Below, piece after piece: positions 17,030-27,600 of a DNA stretch of 30,531 bases. Source of the DNA: a virus; IMG/VR virus record IMGVR_UViG_3300017917_004574, positions 1-30,531 of that record; one strand, written 5' to 3'. Position numbers and translations under genes: made by a program. The notes beneath the pieces are model-generated. The model was not told the origin of the DNA. It was given only the letters and a program-made list of their open reading frames with translations, and searched no databases. Position 1 is the stretch's first letter. Each line of letters begins with the position of its first letter.

Positions 17030-17433
17030 TGGCTTTTAATCCTCAACAAATATATCCAATTGATTTAAATGCTAGTAAGGCTGTTGGGGTTAATATTCCT
17101 TTTAGTGGAGATGCTGTTTTTATCTCTAATTATTTAACAAAGGATGCTATAAAAAATAATTTAATTAATTTTTTCTTGACAAACCCTGGGGAAAGATTTT
17201 TAAATCCTACATTTGGGGGTGGTTTACGTCCTTTTATATTTGAACAAATAACAAGAGACAATTTAGATTTTCTTAGAGAAGATATAAACCAAAAAATTAC
17301 TATATATTTCCCTAATATAACTATTAATGATTTAGTAGTTAGTGGTCAACCTGATGTTAACAGAATAGATGTAAGTTTAACATATTCTGTTAAAAATACT
17401 AATATTTCCGATACCTTAGAATTTGAACTTTAA
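17029..17433 (+). CDS. 25: gp25-like baseplate wedge protein, 134 aa
   Basis: The GPW/gp25 family signature is clear: a helix ending FFLTNPGERFLNPTFGGGLR (about 48-67), then PFIFEQITRDNLDFLREDIN, and a beta-rich C-terminus with IDVSLTYSVKN. In T4, gp25 sits in the inner baseplate wedge beside gp6 and gp53 and helps nucleate the sheath; it resembles T6SS TssE. Length is normal for the family (T4 gp25 is 132 aa). It starts at TAATG with the previous gene and overlaps gp6 in the same way. Confidence 0.95.
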   Translation: MAFNPQQIYPIDLNASKAVGVNIPFSGDAVFISNYLTKDAIKNNLINFFLTNPGERFLNPTFGGGLRPFIFEQITRDNLDFLREDINQKITIYFPNITINDLVVSGQPDVNRIDVSLTYSVKNTNISDTLEFEL

Positions 17434-19283
17434 TGGCAACAACTAATAGAGATATAAAATATATTAATAGGGATTTTTCCGATTTTAGACAACGCTTAAT
17501 TGAATACACTAAAACGTATTTCCCTAACACTTATAATGACTTTTCCCCTACATCCCCAGGAATGTTATTTATGGAGCAAGCCTCATATGTTGGTGATGTT
17601 TTAAGTTTCTATTTAGATAACCAATTCCAAGAAAACTTTATTCAATATGCTCAACAAACAAATAACGTTTATGAGTTGGCATATATGTTTGGATATAAAC
17701 CAAAAACAACAGGCGTTGCCCAATCCACAGTAGATTTTTACCAACAACTCCCAGCTAAAACAATCAGTGGTAGTGTTGTACCTGATTATGATTATGCCAT
17801 TACAATTGGAGAAAACACTACAGTTTCATCAACTTCCGGTGTATCTTTTATAATTCAAGATAAACTAGATTTTTCTGTTTCTAGTTCACAAGACCCAACA
17901 GAGGTTTCTGTATATCAAATAGCAGGGAATGTTCCACAATATTTTCTTTTGAAGAAAAGTAGAAGTGCTATTTCATCCACAATTCAAACCCAAACATTCA
18001 CGTTTAATACCCCTGAACAATTTGCAACAATATCTCTTACAGGACCAAACATTATAGGGATTTTAGATATAATTGATTCTGATGGAAATGAATGGTATGA
18101 GGTAGATCATTTAGGGCAAGAAATGGTTTATAAACCTGTTTCAAATACAAATATAAATGATCCAAATAATACTGTTAATAATTTGGTTCCGTATATTTTG
18201 AAATTAGAAAAGGTACAAAGAAGATTCGCTACTCGTTTTACCTCCCAAACAAATTTACAAATACAATTTGGATCTGGAACAGTAAATGACAATGATGAAG
18301 AAATTATACCAAACCCAAATAATATAGGTTTAGGTTTACCATTCATAAAAGACAAACTCACAACAGCATATTCTCCATCAAATTTTCTTTATACAAATAC
18401 TTATGGGATTGCTCCTTCAAATACAACTTTAACTGTAAGATATTTAGTGGGTGGTGGAGTTAATTCAAATGTACCTGCAAATTCATTGACATCTTTGAGT
18501 ACAACAAACTCAAAATTCAATAATATTAATCTTAACCCAACAACAGCAAATTATATTTTTAATTCATTGGCCACTAACAACCCAGAAGCAGCCAGTGGAG
18601 GAAAAGCAGGAGATACCCTAGAGGAAATCAGACAAAATACATTATCTCTAGTGGCTTCCCAACAACGTTCAGTTACAGCGGATGATTATTTAGTTAGAGC
18701 TTTAAGTATGCCCGCAGAATATGGTTCTATTACAAAAGCATATATTGAACAACCTAAATTAACAGATGAACAAGTTTCTACTATTGAAACACTTAATTTA
18801 TATTGTTTATCCCAAAATGCATCTGGTCAATTAGATTATGCTTCTGACTTATTAAAAAAGAATTTAAGAACATATATTTCCCAATATAGAATAATTGGAG
18901 ATAGTATTGAAATTAGAGATGCATATATAATTAATATTGGAGTAAATTTTGAAATTATAGTTTTACCTGAATATAACAATAATGAGGTATTACTATCTTG
19001 TGTAACTTCTTTGCAAGATTATTTTAATATTTCTAAATGGCAGATTAACCAACCAATATTTTTGAGGGATCTTTATATCCTTCTGGATAGAGTAAAAGGA
19101 GTACAAACTGTAAAAACAATCAATATAGAAAATAAAGCAGGAACATCCCTTGGATACTCAGCATATGCTTATGATATAGTGGGTGCTACCCAAAACCAAG
19201 TAATATATCCTTCACTTGATCCAAGTGTTTTTGAAGTTCGCTATCCTAATTTAGATATTAAGGGGCGTGTTTCTCCCTTATAG
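17433..19283 (+). CDS. 6: gp6-like baseplate wedge protein (baseplate J family), 616 aa
   Basis: The N-terminus is typical of T4 gp6: NRDIKYINRDFSDFRQRLIE, then DFSPTSPGMLFMEQASYVGD and VLSFYLDNQFQENFIQYAQQ. A middle motif, GDTLEEIRQNTLSLVASQQR SVTADDYL (about 389-416), matches the baseplate J-like fold. The C-terminal domain covers about 470-600. In T4, gp6 forms the ring of the inner wedge with gp25 and gp53, and its rearrangement triggers sheath contraction. Length is close to T4 gp6 (660 aa). Downstream lies a homing endonuclease, 18 nt after the stop. Confidence 0.93.
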   Translation: MATTNRDIKYINRDFSDFRQRLIEYTKTYFPNTYNDFSPTSPGMLFMEQASYVGDVLSFYLDNQFQENFIQYAQQTNNVYELAYMFGYKPKTTGVAQSTVDFYQQLPAKTISGSVVPDYDYAITIGENTTVSSTSGVSFIIQDKLDFSVSSSQDPTEVSVYQIAGNVPQYFLLKKSRSAISSTIQTQTFTFNTPEQFATISLTGPNIIGILDIIDSDGNEWYEVDHLGQEMVYKPVSNTNINDPNNTVNNLVPYILKLEKVQRRFATRFTSQTNLQIQFGSGTVNDNDEEIIPNPNNIGLGLPFIKDKLTTAYSPSNFLYTNTYGIAPSNTTLTVRYLVGGGVNSNVPANSLTSLSTTNSKFNNINLNPTTANYIFNSLATNNPEAASGGKAGDTLEEIRQNTLSLVASQQRSVTADDYLVRALSMPAEYGSITKAYIEQPKLTDEQVSTIETLNLYCLSQNASGQLDYASDLLKKNLRTYISQYRIIGDSIEIRDAYIINIGVNFEIIVLPEYNNNEVLLSCVTSLQDYFNISKWQINQPIFLRDLYILLDRVKGVQTVKTINIENKAGTSLGYSAYAYDIVGATQNQVIYPSLDPSVFEVRYPNLDIKGRVSPL

Positions 19284-19288
19284 GAGTA

Positions 19289-19298
19289 TATTTATAAT
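19289..19298 (+). promoter_or_regulatory. Late motif copy 3 (TATTTATAAT)
   Basis: TATTTATAAT then AAA and ATG at 19302, directly upstream of an inserted homing endonuclease. The first A of the ATG completes TATTTATAATAAAA, the 14-mer also seen at 13956 and 20139. Confidence 0.5.
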
Positions 19299-19301
19299 AA
19301 A

Positions 19302-20138
19302 ATGGTAGGAATATATAAAATCACATCCCCATCTAATAAAATTTATATTGGTCAAAGTATAGATATTGAAAGAAGAAAAGAGGAATATAAAAGATTGAGT
19401 TGTAAAGAACAAACCAAATTATATAATTCTCTTAAAAAATATGGATGGGAATTACATTGTTTTGATATTATAGAAGAATGCGATGAATCTAAACTTATAG
19501 AAAGAGAAACATATTGGAAAAAATATTATAAAGTTTTAGAATTACCTTCATTATGTTGTAGGACAGATGGGAGAGGTGGATCTTTATCTAAAGAAACATG
19601 TGTTAAAATAAGTAATTCTAGAAAAGGAATTAAACATAGTCAAGAAACTAAAATTAAAATATCTATTAATCATTCCTCGTCTAAAAAAATTTATCAATAT
19701 GATGTAAAAGGAAATTTGATAAAGGTATGGGATTCATATTCTCAAGCTGAAAGAGAAAATAAAGGGAATATAAAAAATAATATTTTAGGAAAAACCAAAC
19801 ATTCTGGAGGATATATATGGTTGAGAGAAGAAGATCTTTCCCTTCTAAGTCATCGACTTGATTTGATTAATCAATATAAAAATCCACTATTAGGTAAAAG
19901 TAAATCTGAAGATCATAAAAGAATACTTTCTATAAGTATTAAAGGTAAAAAGAAAAACTATAAAAAAGAATATTTATTTAATAATATAGGTTTAATAAAA
20001 AAAGATTATGAAACTTTATCTGTAAAAATGTTATCGAATAAATATAACGTATCTATTTTTACTATGTTAGAATTTTTAAAACAAAATAATCTCTACATCC
20101 CAAGAAAAAATACAATAAATAAAATAGTACCTCTATAA
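19302..20138 (+). CDS. GIY-YIG homing endonuclease with NUMOD-type DNA-binding modules, 278 aa
   Basis: GIY at residues 3-5, YIG at 15-17, catalytic Arg25 (DIERRKEEY), catalytic Glu69 (LIERETYW), aligning with Gly-Ile-Tyr, Arg27 and Glu75 of I-TevI. After about residue 95 come modules of NUMOD3 type (SRKGIKHSQETKIKIS) and NUMOD1 type (KKIYQYDVKGNLIKVWDSYS, then GGYIWLRE), and a basic C-terminal region that may hold a further helix-turn-helix (SVKMLSNKYNVSIFTMLEFL). It is free-standing between gp6 and the next virion gene, like T4 Seg enzymes. The host genes are intact, so no intron is implied. Shares 54 identical nt with the enzyme at 27770. Confidence 0.93.
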   Translation: MVGIYKITSPSNKIYIGQSIDIERRKEEYKRLSCKEQTKLYNSLKKYGWELHCFDIIEECDESKLIERETYWKKYYKVLELPSLCCRTDGRGGSLSKETCVKISNSRKGIKHSQETKIKISINHSSSKKIYQYDVKGNLIKVWDSYSQAERENKGNIKNNILGKTKHSGGYIWLREEDLSLLSHRLDLINQYKNPLLGKSKSEDHKRILSISIKGKKKNYKKEYLFNNIGLIKKDYETLSVKMLSNKYNVSIFTMLEFLKQNNLYIPRKNTINKIVPL

Positions 20139-20148
20139 TATTTATAAT
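20139..20148 (+). promoter_or_regulatory. Late motif copy 4 (TATTTATAAT)
   Basis: TATTTATAAT then AAAAA and ATG at 20154. Together with copy 3 it flanks the endonuclease gene as a direct repeat. Confidence 0.5.
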
Positions 20149-20153
20149 AAAAA

Positions 20154-21290
20154 ATGGCCGTTTATAAATTATTTCCTTACAAGGATGCTTCTATATATTC
20201 TTATTATCCGAGTATGAACTCGGGTATGGATGCTATAAGTGAAGCCTATAACACCATAACTGTAGAAGGCACCCCAGATGTAGCTCGATTCTTAACCCAA
20301 TTTGACTCCACAGAAATTTCAGATATCATAGATAATAAAATAAATGGTTCTACTTGGACAGTATATTTTAATTCATATGTAGCTTCTGCTCAAGGTATTT
20401 CAACAGATTATAACCTTGAAATATATCCTATAGCCCAAAATTGGAATAATGGAACGGGAGAATTCGGAGATTCACCCCAAACCCAAGACGGCATCTCATG
20501 GAATTACTCCAATTATTCAGGATCAGGTATATGGAGTATGTCTGGTTCTGTTGGGACTGAATTATATACAGGTTCATATAATCCTTCATATTCATCTTTG
20601 GGGGGTGGAAATTGGTTTTATTCTGGTTCTGGTGTTTCTTCATATCGTGTAACTCAATCATTTGGTTTAAGGAGTGATAAAGATTTGAGTGTAGAAGTTA
20701 AAACCATTGTTTCCAAATGGTATAGTGGTTCCCTTCCAAATTATGGATTCATTACTAAATGGGAAGATTCAATAGAATTTACAAATAGTGTATATGTTCA
20801 ACCTACTTTAAAATACTACAGTGTTGATACTAATACAATTTACCCTCCTCAACTTGAATTTAGATGGAGAGATTACACAACAGTACTAACAGGATCGTTA
20901 ACAGGCAGTATTGTAGATACCCTTAACCTTAAACTCGCTCTAAACGAAAACCCAGGAGTATTCTACCCAGATAGTATAAATAGATTTAGAGTAAATTCTA
21001 GCCCTTTATATCCCGTTAGAACATTCCAAACATCATCATATTTTACAGATTTATATTTTCTCCCAACTTCTTCATACTATGCTGTAAAAGACTTGGATAC
21101 CGATGAATTTGTTATTAACTTCGATAATCAATATACTCAAATTAGTTCTGATGCTGAAGGAAACTATTTTGATGTTTATATGAATGGGTTAGAGCCTGAA
21201 AGATATTATAAAGTTTTAATTAAAACTATAATTGATGGTTCTACTATCATTTTTGATGATCAATATTACTTTAAAGTAATTAACGGATGA
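20154..21290 (+). CDS. Virion protein with DNRLRE-like N-terminal domain, 378 aa
   Basis: The first about 190 residues fit a DNRLRE-type beta-sandwich, a fold seen in extracellular adhesion or carbohydrate-associated proteins: YKDASIYSYYPSMNSGMDAI, VARFLTQFD, YNLEIYPIAQNWNNGTGEFG, then DGISWNY. The middle is Ser/Gly/Tyr-rich (SGSGIWSMSGSVGTELYTGS). The C-terminal part (about 300-378) is another beta domain ending YRYYKV-like YYKVLIKTIIDGSTIIFDDQ. Position between gp6 and the giant protein suggests an outer baseplate or fibre-attachment component. Stop overlaps the next start (ATGA). Confidence 0.72.
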   Translation: MAVYKLFPYKDASIYSYYPSMNSGMDAISEAYNTITVEGTPDVARFLTQFDSTEISDIIDNKINGSTWTVYFNSYVASAQGISTDYNLEIYPIAQNWNNGTGEFGDSPQTQDGISWNYSNYSGSGIWSMSGSVGTELYTGSYNPSYSSLGGGNWFYSGSGVSSYRVTQSFGLRSDKDLSVEVKTIVSKWYSGSLPNYGFITKWEDSIEFTNSVYVQPTLKYYSVDTNTIYPPQLEFRWRDYTTVLTGSLTGSIVDTLNLKLALNENPGVFYPDSINRFRVNSSPLYPVRTFQTSSYFTDLYFLPTSSYYAVKDLDTDEFVINFDNQYTQISSDAEGNYFDVYMNGLEPERYYKVLIKTIIDGSTIIFDDQYYFKVING

Positions 21291-21649
21291 GCGAAAGTAT
21301 CAAATTAAATAAACAAGTATACAACAAAAACAATTACCAAAAGGTAATTGATACCTCATTTACTCAATTAGGTGTTAAAACCATCCAACAACAGTTGCAA
21401 GAGCAACCCACAGTAAATGAGTTCTTTCAAATGTACAATGATTTATTTTACGATATACCAGAAACAGGTGAAACAAATTCACACGAATATCTAGTTAAAA
21501 CTAGTGGTGCATATATTAATTTTGATCCCAACAGTGAAGAAATAGAAGCACTACAAGCAGAAATAGCTCAATTAAGAACAGATCTATTGGATGCCCAAAG
21601 ACAAATAGTAGAGTTACAAACAGGAACAACATTAGCTAACCCTCAATAA
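21287..21649 (+). CDS. Virion-operon protein with C-terminal coiled coil, 120 aa
   Basis: Residues about 1-80 are mixed (MSESIKLNKQVYNKNNYQKV, FFQMYNDLFYDIPETGETNS). The end is a strong coiled-coil candidate: SEEIEALQAEIAQLRTDLLD then AQRQIVELQTG. Overlaps both neighbours by 1-4 nt (ATGA and TAATG), so it is translated with them and is probably an assembly partner of the giant protein that follows. Function otherwise unknown. Confidence 0.75.
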   Translation: MSESIKLNKQVYNKNNYQKVIDTSFTQLGVKTIQQQLQEQPTVNEFFQMYNDLFYDIPETGETNSHEYLVKTSGAYINFDPNSEEIEALQAEIAQLRTDLLDAQRQIVELQTGTTLANPQ

Positions 21650-24600
21650 TGGCTACAGAAATTATTCAAATAAACACCCAAACACTAGAATCCCAGGCAT
21701 ATAATTCCCAGGACACTAATTTAATACCTACATTTGATGTTAATACATCTTTAACCTCAGGTAGTTATATTGAATATTTTGTATATGATTTAAATCAAAA
21801 TTTACTTTATACTGACTATAGCTTTACCCAATATACTGTTTTGAATGATGGGCAAGCAGCTGGAAATAATGTTTTATCTCAAATAGAACTAGACCCTGAA
21901 AGAAACCTAACCTCAGTAGGATATGATCAAGGAAGCTATATAACATATTATAATTTTTTAAATAAAAAAATAGGTTCCTCTCTTGAGCAACTCTATATCT
22001 CTGAAATATCATCTGACAGGACAGAAATCCGCTTAGATAGTACTTCATTAACAAATAGTGACATAGTTGAACAAACCACAGCGTTTGTTGATGAAAGAGA
22101 AAATAGTGAATACTTTCTAGATTTTTATATTAATTTTGGAGATAACCAATTATATATAGCAAATAATATTGCCCTGGATAATGAAGATCCAAACAACCCA
22201 ACAATATTAATTAAACTATATGAACCATTACCTACAGAATTTAATATAAATTCTACATTATGGGTTATATCATCCGTTGAAGAACCTATAGCATATCAAG
22301 TTAATTTTCTAGAGGAACCAATAGTATTTGATGACACCATCAGAATTAAAGGCCCCAATTTCAATATTGAACTGAAAGATCAAGTTAACAATTCAACACA
22401 AGAATTATCCTATACTGACCTAATTGCTACTTCTTTAACTAGTTCCCAAAATCAATTAAATAGTTTACTAGAGGAAAAAGAAATAGACATTAATATTGAC
22501 TACACTAACTTTGAAGACTTTATTCATTTTAGTTCTGCACAAACTCGACTAGAAAATTTCTATCACAAGGTTAGCTTAATTGAACAGTATTCATCTTCAA
22601 TCGCTATATTAAATAACACAAATTCCTCGTCGTTAGCTGTTAGCCAAAGTACAGCAGTATATGAAGCACAAATAAACCAAATAATTACCAATTTTGATGG
22701 TTGGGATTACTACCTATACTACTCAAGTGGTTCATGGGCTTGGCCTAAACTCAATACTGAACCACCCTACCAGCTAGCCCCCACTGGTAGTGTTGCTGTT
22801 TTAAATTGGTTTGGAAGCACAAATGAATATAGCCCCCAATATGGAGGAATAATACTATCAGCTTCTCTATATGACAATAACAATAAAGATAATCTTCTAT
22901 ATTCAATCCCAGAATATTTAAGAGAGGATCCTGCAAATGCACCGTATGAATTATTCATTGATATGGTTGCCCAACATTTTGATAATATTTGGATTTACTA
23001 TAAAGATGTTACCAATAAATTTGATGCCGATAACCGTTTAGAGTCGGGTATATCAAAGGATATAGTAGCGGATGCTATTCGTGACTTTGGGGTTAAATTA
23101 TATCAAAATAATTTTTCCAACCAAGACCTATACACTGCATTTCTTGGATTAACTCCTGAAGGTGGTCTATTTCCATTTCCAAATATTACTGGTTCTTTAC
23201 CAACACCTAGTGGATTCGAATATATTGATACTTTAGTATCTGCCTCTAACGATTATTTACCGTTAGATGATGTAAATAAATCGCTGTATAAACGCATTTA
23301 CCATAATTTACCATACCTGCTTAAATCAAAAGGTACTCTACCTGGTTTGCGCGCCCTTATCACCTCATATGGTATTCCTGATACAATATTGAGAATAAAC
23401 GAGTATGGTGGAAAAGATAAAGTAGATACAAATGATTGGGATTACTGGCAAAATGAATTTAATTTTGCATATTCAACTGAAGAAAATAATTTTATATCAT
23501 CTTCATGGACACTGAATAGTAACTGGAATTCCCCAAATGATGTTCCTTCAACTTTAGCATTTAGATTTAAAACCCCAGAGTTACCTACCGCAAATATACG
23601 TTACTCCCAAAGTTTATGGTCAAATGATTCAGGATCAGCTATAACACTTACCTATACAGGATCAGCATATACTACAGGATCATATTCAGGTTCCATTATA
23701 GACCCGTACTATCAATATGCTACTCTAGAATTTTACCCCGATATAGCAAACCTAACAGCTACAGCTAGTGTATACATGCCATTCTTTGATGGTGGGTGGT
23801 GGTCCGTTATGGTAAATAGAAGTGGAAGTGAATTCACATTAAGCGCAGCAAACAAGATATACGAGGGAGGAAATAATGGAACTACATTAGGATTTTATGC
23901 TACCTCTTCTATTACAGGAAACGATATACCGTGGATTAATTCCTCCACATCATACTTCCCAATTTCATTCTCAGCAGCAACTGTATTTGGATACGATATT
24001 GTAACCTATGATAATACAGCAATATATGATGGAACTGGATCATTAGCTGGCCTATATGAACCATTCTCCGGATCATACCAGGAAATCAGATATTACACTA
24101 CAGTAATACACCCAGATGTATTTAAAGATTACGTAATGAATCCTTATTCTATTGAAGGTAATTCATTAAATAGTGCTCCAAATGAACTAGCATTCAGAGC
24201 ATCCATTGGTGGAGAATTTTATACTGGATCAGTTTCAATCCATCCCAAAGTAACTGGGTCATGGGCTATAACTCAATCTTTCCCAACAGACAGTAGTTTC
24301 TATTATGATTTAACCCCAATATTTAAACCCAACACTGAATATTTCTTTTACGATCAACCAGTAGCAGGAATTAAAAACGCTGTAAGTGATAAAATTCGTT
24401 TGGAAAATGATAACATACCCTCAGGAAATACATTATCACCCTTCAGAAGACTAGCTCAAACCACAGAGGCTAGTGCAAGCTACACTGTAGGAACTAATCT
24501 ACTTGAGGTAGCATTTTCCCCACAGAACGAAATAAATGATGATATAAACTCATCTATTGGTTTCTTCAATATTGGTGATTTTATAGGTGACCCTGCTTTT

Positions 24601-27600
24601 AGATCATCCCGTCTAAATTCATATCCTGATTTAGATAAATTAAGGAATGAATATTTCGAGAAATATACTAAAAACTATAATTTAGTTGATTTCATACGTT
24701 TAATTAAATTCTTTGACAATTCACTATTTAAAATGATTAGGGACTTTGTACCTGCACGTACAAGTCTTGCCTCTGGAGTTGTCATCAAACAAACCTTACT
24801 TGAGAGAAACAGATACCCTGAACCACAAATAACTTGGGAAAATTTAGATATATCTGGGACTATTAAATCTACTCAAGTATGGGATCATATATCTCAAAGT
24901 AGTTATATTTCACATTCTTTGATTGAAACATTCAATGGTGGAACAGCAGGAATACTAGAGCAATTTAATGGAATTAATACCTCACCATATGGTATAAATG
25001 GAAATGGCCCTAGTAACAGATTTGGTATTACTCAAAGTTGGGATGAAACCTATCCAACATTATCCGGTTCGGTTACAATAGTTCATGATTCACAAGATGA
25101 ATTTTATAATGGGGAATTTAGTGGATCTGTTTTAATAGTTACAACACAAAGTTTAAACCAACCATACCCATCTAACTATAACCTATTTTCCTATAAACCA
25201 GTCCATTACTATGGAATTTCTTCAACGGAAGATAATATATTTAAGAATAACTTCTTCAATACATCTACTACCCCATCACCCGGAGAAATATATTTCTATG
25301 ATAAAGACCCAAGCAATCTATCAACAGCATATATTAAAATAGCCAAAATAGATTGTAATGGAAATAACAACCAATATATTCTCGAAACTGCTAACATTTT
25401 ATTAATATATAATAGTGACCAATCCAAATATATAGAATACCCAGTTAAATTATTTGGGGAAGGATCTGGGTTTATTTTATATGAATGTATTGCTCCTTTA
25501 AAATCATTTAATGAAGCAACATTCCCCAATCAAGTTTTGGACTATACCGTTTCTGCTTCAAAGACAATTCCTCAAATAATTTCAACCCCAATTCTTGGAA
25601 CTTATCCTATAATTAATAACTATTCAACTAAAACTGGAGATACCCTTAATTATTTTAATCTTATTTCAGGAACATACACCTTAATGAACACCCCAAATAC
25701 TCCATTATCTATTACAGCTTCTTTTACAAATGCTGGTGATGCTAGTTTGGGTGATGGGAGGGCATTTATAGAAATATTAAGAAATGGGACCCGTACTGTA
25801 CTTTCCTCTATTATTGGATTTACTACTACTTCTCCAACAACAGTAACTATTTCTGCTTCTTACTATGGTTTAGAAGGAGACCAATTATATTTAAGAGCTA
25901 CTGTTAGTACTGCCTTATCTAGTTATACCATAACAAACGCCCAACTATCAATTACCCAAAGTAGACCTATTGAAACAGTAAGTTGTACCCCTATCACTTT
26001 TTTTGAACCAAATATTACAGAAGCGAATTTCTATAATAGTGATGAAAATGCATTAATAAATAATGCCTTTGAAGACCGTTTAAGTACCCAATATCAAGAT
26101 GTAGATTATTCAACCGGGGCTCTTATCCCAACAAACTTTAATTTATTAATTAGTGGAAGTGCCCAAAAGGCTGCAGTACAAGATTCAAACTATAGTACAA
26201 TAAGACATATTAACCCAAGATATAATGGTAGTAGAACCACATCCCAAAGATTAAATGTTTGGACCCCAGACTTAGATATAGGAACATATGGTAAATTACC
26301 CACAATAGATTCAGCTAAATCATATGTTGCCTATTGTGTTAATTTTACCGGATACCCACCTGAAAGAATGAATACTTCTGCTCTTGTGGTTCAATATTTA
26401 ATCGGAGAAGACGGTACTATAGTAATCCCTAATACATCACAAAATTCCCTCCAAATAAACAAAGGAACATTTGAATCTAGAGAGAGAGTATCAATTGTAA
26501 CTTCAAACAATATTTTAGGATTACAAAAATATTACAATATAGTTAGAGGAGGTACTCGCATTGAACCTATTCTATATACTCAATCTGGTAGTGCCCCCAA
26601 TGAAAATTGGAACACAACAATGAGCTTTGAAGATATAACACCATCTGAAATAGGACTCCCAGGAAATTATACAGCTCAATACACTAAACCTGGATCTGAT
26701 ACACTTCCTAACAATTCATGGTTTAAAATACCTTTAACAAATACTATTTATGGTGTTTCTGTATCTAATAATGAATATAATGTTACCCTTGCGGCTATAG
26801 AAGATGGGATTACTTTTAATGTTAAAGCTAAATTTAACATTTATGTACCTGGTTCATATTGGTGGAATGAAACAAATATATTCTATGCTTTTACTGGGAT
26901 TGGTAAAAGTAAAAAAGAAGAAGTTTTTTTAGGTGGAAGTTATTCACTTAATGGAAGAGTAGTTAGAGAAAGAGGATCATCAAAAAAATATTACCCATCT
27001 AGTAATGGATTAAATTTTAGCCCTCCTCGTGGTAGTATACAAACTATATCTATCCCATCCAACCCAAATGAATTTATAACCGTCCCATCAGCTGATTTAA
27101 ATACTGGGGATAAAATATATTTTGAAGTAAAAATTTCATACACACCTACAGAAGTCCCTGAAGGAGTATCCAATATCCCAACCATTTCATCTAATGTTTT
27201 TACAGTAGCTCAATATCCATTATATTCACCATCTATTACATCTTCTGGGGCAAATTCAATTTGGGGGTGGCCAAATAAAACTCTATATCCAAATGTAATA
27301 ACATCTTCTAATCAAATATTAGTTGATACTTATGATGTAAATGTTAAGCAAGTTGATATAACAGGATCTGGATTTAACCCAATTTCACTTCCATGGTCAA
27401 TTGAATATGGAGATGAATTTAGATTTGAAGGTAGAGAAGATTTTACATATCAAGTAGGAAAAATATTCCCGGCCGATGTAAGTGGATCTGGTAGAATTAC
27501 TGAAACAGGATCAATTGAGGTACATTTTAATTCTCCTCTCCCAATAAGTGCTAGTTCTTCTGCATTTAATTTAGATCATTTCCTTATCCGTAGATATGTA

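Noticed and set aside
18186-18200. CCGTATATTTTGAAA inside gp6 as another cassette
   Set aside because: Single partial match within a conserved coding region, with no leader or start codon downstream; chance in AT-rich DNA.
17433-20138. Intron or intein splitting gp6 around the homing endonuclease
   Set aside because: gp6 and the downstream gene are each complete; the endonuclease sits between genes, as with T4 Seg enzymes.
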